The notes beneath the pieces were generated by a model. That model made no database searches. It saw nothing but the letters and a program-made list of their open reading frames with translations, and had not been told where the DNA came from. Positions 16,844 to 24,092 of a DNA stretch of 37,136 nucleotides are shown in pieces. The translations under genes were made by a program, and so were the position numbers. The DNA is from Alteromonadaceae bacterium UBA2620. Lineage in GTDB: Bacteria > Pseudomonadota > Gammaproteobacteria > Enterobacterales > Alteromonadaceae. Numbering within the stretch: position 1 is the first letter of the stretch; each line of letters opens with the position of its first letter. The stretch spans positions 1 to 37,136 of the forward strand of contig DDJQ01000025.1 in NCBI GenBank assembly GCA_002339125.1. The letters run 5' to 3'.

Positions 16844-18301
16844 ATGACAACACCTATTACCTGTTTTAAAGCCTATGACATCCGTGGTGAGTTAAACACT
16901 CAGCTTAACGAAGAGGTCGCTTACCGGATTGGTTTTGCTTTTGCAGAAGAACTGTCAGCTAAATCTGTGGTAGTGGGCGGTGATGTTCGTCTCACTTCCA
17001 CACCGCTGAAACTGGCACTCAGTGCAGGCCTTGTTGATGGTGGCGCAGAAGTCACTGATATTGGTATGGCTGGTACCGAAGAAATCTATTTCGCGACCAA
17101 ACACCTTGGCGTTGATGGCGGGATCGAAGTAACCGCAAGCCATAACCCGATTAATTACAATGGTATGAAACTGGTGAAGGCTGGTTCGGTGCCTATTAGT
17201 GGCGATACTGGTCTGAATGCTATTAAAGACCGCGCCGAAGCGCTCGACAGTGACTATGTGGCTGAGCGTCTGGATTTTTATGCTAAAGGCGCCAAAATTG
17301 ACGCTGATGCGTTTTTTAATGGCAAAGCGCACATCGCTACAGACATTTTGGCAGAAAGCGGAAAATACCACCGTCACCTGAACATGGACGCGTACGTTTC
17401 GCACATTTTATCTTACGTTGATATCAATAACTTTACGCCGCTGAAAATTGTGACCAACGCTGGTAATGGCGCAGCAGGTCTGGCACTGGATGCTATTGAG
17501 AAAAAACTGCACGAAAAAGACGTGCCGATTGAATTTGTTAAAGTGCATCACAATGCCGATGGTACGTTCCCGAACGGTATTCCTAATCCTTTATTACCGG
17601 AAAATCGCGCCGATACCGCTAATGCGGTAATCGAAAGTGGCGCCGACTTTGGTATTGCCTGGGATGGTGACTTCGATCGTTGTTTTCTGTTTGACGCTGA
17701 CGGTAACTTTATTGAGGGCTATTACATTGTGGGTCTGCTTGCTCAGGCGTTTCTTGATAAAGGACCAAGCAAAATTATTTATGACCCACGTGTGTACTGG
17801 AACAGTGAAGACATTATTAAGTCTGCAGGTGGTACGCCGATTAAATGTAAAACGGGTCATGCGTTTATTAAAGAGCGGATGCGCCTGGAAGATGCTGTGT
17901 ACGGTGGTGAAATGAGTGCTCACCATTACTTCAGGGATTTTGCCTATTGTGACTCGGGAATGATCCCCTGGTTGCTGGTGGCAGAGCTTATCTGTACCCG
18001 TCAGAAGTCGCTGGCGTCTATGGTGAAAGAGCGTATCGAAGCTTTCCCGTCGTCGGGCGAAATCAACAGCAAGCTAAAGGATGCTGATGCAGCGCTGGCT
18101 CGGGTACTTGAAAAATATCAGCCACTGGCAGAGGTAATTGATGAAACCGATGGTATTGGCCTGGAATTTGGGAACTGGCGGTTTAATTTACGTAAATCCA
18201 ATACTGAGCCGGTGATCCGTCTGAATGTTGAATCTAAAGGTGATATTGCTTTGGTTGAAGAAAAAACCAAAGAATTGCTGGATTTGATCAGAGCGGAATA
18301 A
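16844..18301 (+). CDS. manB: Phosphomannomutase (CpsG/ManB type)
   Basis: This enzyme interconverts mannose-6-phosphate and mannose-1-phosphate. The 485-residue protein of the alpha-D-phosphohexomutase family has the phosphoserine loop VTASHNPINYNGMKLV, the magnesium loop DGDFDRC, the sugar-specificity loop GGEMSAHHYF, and the phosphate-binding RKSNTEPVIRLNVES near the C-terminus. It matches E. coli CpsG closely over its length but carries about 25 extra residues around 125-165 (YVAERLDFYAKGAKIDADAF). The ribosome site is weak, so translation may depend on coupling to manC, 17 bases upstream. A strong terminator follows. Confidence 0.96.
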   Translation: MTTPITCFKAYDIRGELNTQLNEEVAYRIGFAFAEELSAKSVVVGGDVRLTSTPLKLALSAGLVDGGAEVTDIGMAGTEEIYFATKHLGVDGGIEVTASHNPINYNGMKLVKAGSVPISGDTGLNAIKDRAEALDSDYVAERLDFYAKGAKIDADAFFNGKAHIATDILAESGKYHRHLNMDAYVSHILSYVDINNFTPLKIVTNAGNGAAGLALDAIEKKLHEKDVPIEFVKVHHNADGTFPNGIPNPLLPENRADTANAVIESGADFGIAWDGDFDRCFLFDADGNFIEGYYIVGLLAQAFLDKGPSKIIYDPRVYWNSEDIIKSAGGTPIKCKTGHAFIKERMRLEDAVYGGEMSAHHYFRDFAYCDSGMIPWLLVAELICTRQKSLASMVKERIEAFPSSGEINSKLKDADAALARVLEKYQPLAEVIDETDGIGLEFGNWRFNLRKSNTEPVIRLNVESKGDIALVEEKTKELLDLIRAE

Positions 18302-18325
18302 GCCAGACCGACTTAATTATTCAAT

Positions 18326-18354
18326 AAAAAACACCAGCTTCGGCTGGTGTTTTT
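18326..18354. terminator. Two-way intrinsic terminator between manB and the DUF3429 gene
   Basis: The perfect stem ACACCAGC-TTCG-GCTGGTGT has an A-run on its left and a T-run on its right. It should therefore stop transcription from manB and also from the convergent gene ending at 18380. The UUCG tetraloop is very stable. Confidence 0.92.
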
Positions 18355-18379
18355 ATTTCAGAGACTTAATTGTTGGCGC

Positions 18380-18799
18380 TTAGCGGCTGAAAATCATCAG
18401 AGCGTGAGATAACACCACTACTGTGGTTAACTGCATACGCAGTTTGGTATAAGCCACAACCATTTCTTTTGGCAGGGTAAGTACCTGTTTGTCGTAAAAC
18501 ATCATGAGCAGGTAACTAATACTCAACACGCCTAATACCCAGGGCGCGCCGGTTTGAGTTAAGCATATCCAGCCTACAATAGTCGGCAACATTGCCACGT
18601 ACATCTGATGGGCTGGCTTATTACTGCTAATGGCATCGTACCAGTGCACGCCACCAAAAAACGACAACAGCACGGCTGAATACTGGGTAAAGTAAAGGTA
18701 GACCAGTGATTGTGGCAGGATATCGATAAAAGTCAGCGCATTTAAACCAATAAAAGGCAGCAAACCGGCGTAACCTAATTGCTTTATGAGAGGTTGCAT
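18380..18799 (-). CDS. DUF3429 inner-membrane protein
   Basis: A 139-residue membrane protein of the DUF3429 family, whose function is unknown. It shows the family signature YSAVLLSFFGGVHWYDAI near residues 40-57. Hydrophobic segments lie at about 8-32, 39-52, 68-84, 87-101 and 119-136, suggesting four or five helices. The ATG at 18799 has no strong ribosome site. It stands alone, convergent with manB across a shared terminator. An AT-rich 230-base gap with the gltA terminator separates it from gltA, which points the same way. Regulation is not evident. Confidence 0.85.
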   Translation of the reverse strand: MQPLIKQLGYAGLLPFIGLNALTFIDILPQSLVYLYFTQYSAVLLSFFGGVHWYDAISSNKPAHQMYVAMLPTIVGWICLTQTGAPWVLGVLSISYLLMMFYDKQVLTLPKEMVVAYTKLRMQLTTVVVLSHALMIFSR

Positions 18800-18980
18800 T
18801 GTTATTGAAGTACCTTACTTATAATAAATATTTAAAATTTATTACGAAAATTTCTAATTAGTGGATTATTAAATCCGTCACATATTACCATTACTAATTA
18901 ATTTAAAATCGCGCACGCAAACAATGTTAATTAAAAGTAAAGTTAAAGGTTAATATATTGTTAAGTTATTAATTGGTAAT

Positions 18981-19006
18981 AAAAAAGGCCCGCAATGCGA
19001 GCCTTT
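18981..19006 (-). terminator. Intrinsic terminator of gltA
   Basis: Read on the minus strand, AAAGGCTCG pairs with CGGGCCTTT (one G-T wobble) and is followed by a T-run (TTTTTT then ATT). It lies 24 bases after the gltA stop codon. Confidence 0.88.
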
Positions 19007-19029
19007 ATTCTTTAACAATTAAATTAACG

Positions 19030-20307
19030 TTATTTAATTGGCGTATATTTACGCTGAGTGTGACCGGTGTATAACTGGCGAGGACGACCGATCTTTTGTG
19101 CAGGATCAGACATCATTTCGTGCCAATGTGAAATCCAGCCAACAGTACGTGACAGGGCAAAGATACAGGTAAACATGTTAGTTGGAATACCGATTGCCTT
19201 CAGTACGATACCAGAGTAGAAATCAACGTTCGGGAACAGTTTCTTCTCGGCGAAGTACGGATCTTCAAGGGCAATACGTTCCAGCTCCATTGCTACGTCC
19301 AGCAGCGGATCCTGAACATTAAGCTCTTTCAGTACTTCGTGACAGCTTTCGCGCATTACTGTAGCGCGTGGATCGTGGTTTTTGTACACACGGTGACCAA
19401 AGCCCATCAGACGGAACGGGTCGTTCTTATCTTTTGCACGATTAATGAACTCTGGAATACGGTCTACAGAACCGATTTCTTCCAGCATATTCAGACAAGC
19501 TTCGTTAGCGCCACCGTGAGCAGGACCCCAAAGTGAAGCAACACCTGCAGCGATACAGGCATAGGGGTTTGCACCGGAAGAACCCGCTAAACGTACGGTA
19601 GAGGTTGATGCATTTTGCTCGTGGTCGGCGTGCAAGGTAAAGATACGGTCCATAGCACGTTCTACCGCCGGGCTGATTTTGTAATCTTCAGCCGGAACAG
19701 AGAACATCATGTTCAGGAAGTTAGCCGCGTAGCTCAGGTCGTTACGAGGATAAACAAATGGCTGACCGATGTTGTACTTGTAACACATCGCTACCAGGGT
19801 AGGCATCTTTGCGATCAGTCGGTGTGCACAACGTACACGCATGTCAAAATTAGAAACGTCCAGGTCGCTGTGATAGAACGAAGACATCGCACCAACAGTA
19901 CCGTTTAGCATGGCCATAGGGTGGGCATCGTTACGGAATCCATGGAAGAACATGTGAATTTGCTCATGTACCATGGTGTGGCGCTTGATGGTGTTTTCGA
20001 ATTCTTCGTATTCTTCTTTATTCGGTGCATCACCGTGCAGCAGCATGTGACAAACTTCCAGATAGTTGGCATCACGAGCCAGTTCGTCGATTGGGAAGCC
20101 GCGGTGTAATAATACACCTTCTGCGCCGTCGATAAATGTGATGGAAGACTCGCAAGATCCAGTCGCCAGGAAACCAGGGTCGTAAGTGAAATAGCCGTGT
20201 TTGCCAAGGGCACGAATATCAATCACATCTTGGCCTGCTGTACCAGACAAGATAGGAAGTTCAATTTCCTTGTCGCCCGCTTTCAGAATGGCTTTTTGAT
20301 CTGCCAT
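19030..20307 (-). CDS. gltA: Citrate synthase, type II hexameric
   Basis: GltA condenses acetyl-CoA and oxaloacetate to citrate, the entry step of the TCA cycle. The 425-residue protein has the extended N-terminal domain of the NADH-regulated Gram-negative enzyme. Its catalytic residues are in LHADHEQNASTSTVR (His), GFGHRVYKNHDPRA (His) and NVDFYSGI (Asp). The length matches E. coli GltA (427). A GAGGAGAG site lies seven bases before the ATG. It is divergent from sdhC, so one control region feeds both arms of the TCA block, as in E. coli. Confidence 0.98.
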   Translation of the reverse strand: MADQKAILKAGDKEIELPILSGTAGQDVIDIRALGKHGYFTYDPGFLATGSCESSITFIDGAEGVLLHRGFPIDELARDANYLEVCHMLLHGDAPNKEEYEEFENTIKRHTMVHEQIHMFFHGFRNDAHPMAMLNGTVGAMSSFYHSDLDVSNFDMRVRCAHRLIAKMPTLVAMCYKYNIGQPFVYPRNDLSYAANFLNMMFSVPAEDYKISPAVERAMDRIFTLHADHEQNASTSTVRLAGSSGANPYACIAAGVASLWGPAHGGANEACLNMLEEIGSVDRIPEFINRAKDKNDPFRLMGFGHRVYKNHDPRATVMRESCHEVLKELNVQDPLLDVAMELERIALEDPYFAEKKLFPNVDFYSGIVLKAIGIPTNMFTCIFALSRTVGWISHWHEMMSDPAQKIGRPRQLYTGHTQRKYTPIK

Positions 20308-20381
20308 AAGTTGCTCTCCTCAGAATTTTCTTTATCGGGATGTTACTCAATTTTGAGCAATCCGGTGGGAAAAGTGGCGTA

Positions 20382-20411
20382 TTTGTACTTTATTATGCAG
20401 TAACAAGTCAA
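20382..20411 (-). promoter_or_regulatory. Candidate gltA promoter
   Basis: On the minus strand TTGACT (20411-20406), an 18-base spacer and TACAAA (20387-20382) lie about 75 bases before the gltA ATG. A second possible -10, TATAAT, occurs further upstream near 20459, without a good -35. Confidence 0.45.
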
Positions 20412-20582
20412 TTTTATTGCTTATATTACACATAAATATTCTAGATTGTTTCAGATTATACTGGTTATGTAGTACCCGGGATCAAGCATTTTTATCCTTT
20501 CTACGACCTAAGACTAATGTCCTAATACCACACAAAAAATTGTAATTATAATAGGTCGTGGATATACTCTGGCCTACTTAAA

Positions 20583-20610
20583 TTGACTGAATATTTATTC
20601 TGTTAATTAA
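20583..20610 (+). promoter_or_regulatory. Candidate sdhC promoter overlapped by an ArcA-like box
   Basis: TTGACT (20583-20588) can serve as the -35. The following TGTTAATTAA (20601-20610) agrees fully with the ArcA-P core consensus [A/T]GTTAATTA[A/T] and overlies the expected -10 region. A nine-of-ten match lies on the other strand at 20653-20662. E. coli ArcA represses sdh under low oxygen, so binding here would fit. The 431-base gltA-sdhC gap holds these sites, the gltA promoter and the leader hairpin, and no gene. Confidence 0.55.
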
Positions 20611-20675
20611 GTAATAAAATATTCACAAAATGTTAACATCTCATTGGATGAGAAAATTAACTTAGTAACAATCAG

Positions 20676-20709
20676 AATCACTCTGTCAGGACTCAACACG
20701 AGAGTGATT
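20676..20709 (+). other. Leader hairpin upstream of sdhC
   Basis: AATCACTCT pairs perfectly with AGAGTGATT around a 16-base loop, ending 29 bases before the GTG start of sdhC. It lies in the region that small RNAs target in the E. coli sdhC leader, so a post-transcriptional role is possible. Confidence 0.45.
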
Positions 20710-20738
20710 TGTCCCTACGGATAAAACAGGCAAAAATT

Positions 20739-21113
20739 GTGAAAAAGCAAAGACCAGTAAATTTAGACCTTAACACCATTAAATTTCCTCCCTCTGCTAT
20801 TTCGTCAATTCTCCACCGCGTAACCGGCGTCGCAATGTTTTTTGCGCTGCTGTTTGTGATCTGGGCATGGGCCGTTTCGGTATCATCTCCAGAAGGCTTC
20901 GCCAACGTGCAGGCTTTAATGGATGGATTGATTGGAAATATCATTGCAATCGGTACAGCTTCTGCGCTGACCTATCACATCCTTGGCGGTATCCGTCACG
21001 GCATAATGGATATGGGTCACTGGGAAGAGCTTGAGTCAGGTAACTTAAGTGCGCAAGTTGTTATTGGTTTGTGGGTGGTACTGACAGTAGTTATAGGGGT
21101 TGCGTTATGGTAA
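20739..21113 (+). CDS. sdhC: Succinate dehydrogenase cytochrome b556 subunit SdhC
   Basis: SdhC is one of two membrane anchors of succinate:quinone oxidoreductase (complex II), carrying heme b and part of the quinone site. The 124-residue form from the GTG at 20739 starts (V/M)KKQRPVNLDLNTIKFP, matching E. coli from its NVKKQRPVNL. The quinone-site SSILHRVTG and heme-ligand YHILGGIRHGIMDMG motifs are present, with three transmembrane helices (about 24-46, 61-83, 101-124). AGG lies eight bases upstream of the GTG. An in-frame TTG at 20709 would add ten residues but sits inside the leader hairpin and is less likely. It opens the sdhCDAB-sucABCD run. Confidence 0.95.
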   Translation: MKKQRPVNLDLNTIKFPPSAISSILHRVTGVAMFFALLFVIWAWAVSVSSPEGFANVQALMDGLIGNIIAIGTASALTYHILGGIRHGIMDMGHWEELESGNLSAQVVIGLWVVLTVVIGVALW

Positions 21114-21454
21114 CTAATCAGGCAAGCATCAAGCGTAATGGTGTACAGGATTACGTTTCTTTACGCGCAACTGCGGTAATTATCGCAGTCTACACATTCT
21201 TCATGGCTGGATTCTTTATCACGACTGAAGAAGTCACTTTCGACGTATGGCAGGGTTTGTTCTCTGGTATTGCGATGAAAGTATTCACCCTCGCTGCATT
21301 GGTTTCCATCATGATCCATGTTCGCATTGGTCTGTGGCAGGTGTTAACCGATTATGTTAAGCCAACCGGTCTGCGCGCTACCATTCAGTATGTTCTGAAT
21401 ATTATCGCGTTTGTATACGTGGCCGCTGGTTTGTTTGTTTTGTGGGGAGTGTAA
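21107..21454 (+). CDS. sdhD: Succinate dehydrogenase membrane anchor SdhD
   Basis: SdhD is the second membrane anchor of complex II. The 115-residue length equals E. coli SdhD. Three transmembrane helices are visible, and the family motif HVRIGLWQVLTDYVKP includes the heme-ligand histidine and the conserved Asp-Tyr of the quinone site. The start codon overlaps the end of sdhC by seven bases (ATGGTAA), with AGGGG upstream, so the anchors are translationally coupled and made in equal amounts. A start further upstream at 21071 would overlap sdhC deeply and is unlikely. Confidence 0.96.
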   Translation: MVTNQASIKRNGVQDYVSLRATAVIIAVYTFFMAGFFITTEEVTFDVWQGLFSGIAMKVFTLAALVSIMIHVRIGLWQVLTDYVKPTGLRATIQYVLNIIAFVYVAAGLFVLWGV

Positions 21455-21455
21455 A

Positions 21456-23228
21456 ATGAGTTTACCCGTTCATGAGTTTGACGCCGTCGTAATTGGCGCC
21501 GGCGGTGCAGGTATGCGCGCAGCACTGCAAATCTCGCAGTCTGGCAAATCCTGTGCATTACTGTCAAAAGTGTTTCCAACCCGTTCGCACACAGTATCCG
21601 CTCAGGGTGGTATTACTGTAGCGCTGGGTAATTCCCATGAGGATAACTGGGAATGGCACATGTACGATACCGTTAAAGGTTCCGATTATATCGGTGACCA
21701 GGACGCTATCGAGTATATGTGTAAAACCGGTCCTGAAGCCATTATCGAAATGGAAAATATGGGTCTGCCTTTCTCTCGTTTCGAGAACGGAAAAATCTAT
21801 CAGCGTCCATTTGGCGGCCAGTCCAAGAACTTTGGTGGCGAGCAGGGCGCACGTACCGCGGCAGCGGCTGACCGTACTGGTCACGCGTTACTGCATTTGC
21901 TGTATCAACAAAACGTTAAAAACAAAACTAAAGTATTCAGCGAATGGTACGCACTGGATCTGGTTAAGAACCAGGACGGCGATGTAGTCGGTTGTACGGC
22001 TATCGACATCGAAACCGGTGAAGTGGTTTATTTCAAATCCAAAGCTGTTGTTCTGGCAACGGGTGGTGCAGGGCGTATTTACGCATCGACCACTAACGCA
22101 CACATCAACACTGGTGACGGTGTGGGCATGGCCCTGCGTGCCGGCGTTTGCGTGCAGGACATGGAAATGTGGCAGTTCCACCCAACCGGTATCGCCGGCG
22201 CGGGAACCCTGGTAACAGAAGGGTGTCGTGGTGAAGGTGGTTACCTGCTGAATAAAGACGGCGAGCGATTCATGGAGCGTTATGCGCCGAATGCTAAAGA
22301 CTTAGCCGGCCGTGACGTAGTTGCCCGTTCAATGATGACCGAGATTCGTGAAGGTCGTGGTTGTGAAGGCCCATGGGGTACGCACATCAAACTTAAACTG
22401 GACCACCTGGGTAAAGACGTTCTTGAATCACGTCTGCCGGGTATCCTTGAACTGTCTCGTACCTTTGCGCACGTTGATCCGGTTAAAGAACCGATTCCGG
22501 TTATTCCAACCTGTCACTATATGATGGGCGGTATTCCGACTAACGTTGATGGTCAGTGTCTGACTCTGGACGAAAACGGTAACGACAAAGTCGTTAACGG
22601 TCTGTTTGCCTGCGGTGAGATTGCCTGTGTATCTGTACACGGTGCGAACCGTCTAGGCGGTAACTCATTGCTTGACCTGGTGGTGTTTGGTCGTGCTACA
22701 GGCTTACACCTGGGTGACAAACTGGACGAAATGACCCCGAGCCGCGAGGCTTCCGAATCTGATCTTGAAGGTGCTATGGCGCGTTTCAATCGTTGGGAAG
22801 GTTCAGAAAAAGGCAAAGGCGAAGACCCGGTTCAAATCAAGAAAGATTTGCAGGAATGTATGCAGCTTAACTTCTCGGTATTCCGTGAAGGGGATGCAAT
22901 GGCCGAAGGTCTCAAGCAACTTAAAGAGATCCGTGAACGCCTTAAAACTGCACGTCTTGATGATAAGAGTGCCGACTTCAACACCCAGCGTATTGAGTGT
23001 TTAGAGCTCGATAACCTGATGGAAACTGCATACAGCACCGCTGTGGCAGCAAACTTCCGTACTGAAAGTCGTGGTGCACACAGCCGCTTTGACTACCCGG
23101 ATCGTGATGACGAGAACTGGTTATGTCACAGTGTCTACAACCCGGCGACTGAAGCTATGGTTAAACGTGATGTCAACATGGCGCCTAAGCTTCGCGAAGC
23201 CTTCCCGCCAAAAGTACGTTCATACTAA
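21456..23228 (+). CDS. sdhA: Succinate dehydrogenase flavoprotein subunit SdhA
   Basis: SdhA oxidises succinate to fumarate with covalently bound FAD, on the cytoplasmic side of complex II. The 590-residue protein has the dinucleotide fold VVIGAGGAGMRAALQ (11-25), the FAD-linking His45 in RSHTVSAQGG, the active-site HPTGIAGAG stretch, the catalytic-arginine region GRDVVARSM, and HGANRLGGNSLLDLVVFGR. The start is set by GGGGAG seven bases before the ATG, one base after the sdhD stop. It is followed after 13 bases by sdhB. All expected catalytic motifs are intact. Confidence 0.98.
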   Translation: MSLPVHEFDAVVIGAGGAGMRAALQISQSGKSCALLSKVFPTRSHTVSAQGGITVALGNSHEDNWEWHMYDTVKGSDYIGDQDAIEYMCKTGPEAIIEMENMGLPFSRFENGKIYQRPFGGQSKNFGGEQGARTAAAADRTGHALLHLLYQQNVKNKTKVFSEWYALDLVKNQDGDVVGCTAIDIETGEVVYFKSKAVVLATGGAGRIYASTTNAHINTGDGVGMALRAGVCVQDMEMWQFHPTGIAGAGTLVTEGCRGEGGYLLNKDGERFMERYAPNAKDLAGRDVVARSMMTEIREGRGCEGPWGTHIKLKLDHLGKDVLESRLPGILELSRTFAHVDPVKEPIPVIPTCHYMMGGIPTNVDGQCLTLDENGNDKVVNGLFACGEIACVSVHGANRLGGNSLLDLVVFGRATGLHLGDKLDEMTPSREASESDLEGAMARFNRWEGSEKGKGEDPVQIKKDLQECMQLNFSVFREGDAMAEGLKQLKEIRERLKTARLDDKSADFNTQRIECLELDNLMETAYSTAVAANFRTESRGAHSRFDYPDRDDENWLCHSVYNPATEAMVKRDVNMAPKLREAFPPKVRSY

Positions 23229-23241
23229 GAGGGGTTAGATC

Positions 23242-23952
23242 ATGCAATTAACTTTTTCGGTATACCGTTATAATCCGGAGGTGGATAATGCACCTCGCAT
23301 GCAGGATTACACCCTGGAAGTGGAAGAAGGCCAGGATATGATGGTGCTGGATGCACTGATCCTTTTAAAGGAACAGGATCCAACATTATCGTTCCGTCGC
23401 TCTTGTCGTGAAGGGGTTTGTGGTTCTGACGGCATGAACATGAACGGCAAAAATGGCCTGGCGTGTATCACTCCGTTGTCAGCACTGGGCTCAGGTAAAG
23501 TGGTTATTCGCCCGCTGCCTGGTTTGCCGGTTGTGCGTGACCTGGTGGTCGATATGACCCAGTTCTACACTCAGTACGAGAAGATTAAACCGTTCTTAAT
23601 TAACGACAGCAAACAGCCGCCGGCAAGAGAGCATCTGCAGTCTCCTGAAGAGCGTGCTAAACTGGATGGACTCTATGAGTGTATACTGTGTGCATGTTGT
23701 TCAACATCTTGTCCATCATTCTGGTGGAATCCGGATAAGTTCATCGGACCAGCCGGCTTATTGCACGCCTATCGATTCCTGATTGATAGCCGCGATACTG
23801 CAACAGACGAGCGACTGAACGATCTGGATGATGCTTTCAGCGTGTTCAGATGTCACGGTATCATGAACTGTGTAAGTGTATGTCCTAAGGGACTCAACCC
23901 TACAAAAGCAATTGGGCAGATTAAGTCCATGCTTTTACAACGGGCTGTTTAG
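23242..23952 (+). CDS. sdhB: Succinate dehydrogenase iron-sulfur subunit SdhB
   Basis: SdhB carries electrons from FAD to quinone through three iron-sulfur clusters. The 236-residue protein has the N-terminal [2Fe-2S] site SCREGVCGSDG...LAC (Cys55, Cys60, Asp63, Cys75; the Asp in place of a cysteine is as in E. coli). The C-terminal ferredoxin-like clusters are CILCACCSTSCPSFWW and CHGIMNCVSVCPKG. The Trp-containing CPSFWWN helps form the quinone site. GAGGGG precedes the ATG. A terminator-like hairpin follows 48 bases after the stop, before sucA. Confidence 0.98.
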   Translation: MQLTFSVYRYNPEVDNAPRMQDYTLEVEEGQDMMVLDALILLKEQDPTLSFRRSCREGVCGSDGMNMNGKNGLACITPLSALGSGKVVIRPLPGLPVVRDLVVDMTQFYTQYEKIKPFLINDSKQPPAREHLQSPEERAKLDGLYECILCACCSTSCPSFWWNPDKFIGPAGLLHAYRFLIDSRDTATDERLNDLDDAFSVFRCHGIMNCVSVCPKGLNPTKAIGQIKSMLLQRAV

Positions 23953-24000
23953 CAATTAACTTGATTACTGCTTCAGTAACAAGTGAGTAATGCATAAATG

Positions 24001-24028
24001 GCCATCCTTATGGGGTGGCTATTTTTTT
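24001..24028 (+). terminator. Terminator-like hairpin between sdhB and sucA
   Basis: GCCATCC pairs with GGGTGGC (one wobble) around a TTATG loop and is followed directly by TA and seven Ts. It is a plausible intrinsic terminator in the middle of the run, 64 bases before sucA. It is probably partial, since sucA shows no strong promoter of its own in the remaining gap. Confidence 0.75.
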
Positions 24029-24092
24029 GTAAATGTGGTCGGGTAAGACGTCCGACCTGATAGTTTTATTGACAACCTAGCAAGGCACAATA

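Noticed and set aside
16955..17404. Open frame of 149 codons opposite manB
   Set aside because: It is antisense to the strongly conserved N-terminal half of phosphomannomutase and shows no protein-family signal.
18800..18980. AT-rich gap between the DUF3429 gene and gltA considered as a small RNA or attachment site
   Set aside because: I see only AT-rich DNA without repeats, strong stems or an integrase. It probably holds the DUF3429 promoter on the minus strand.
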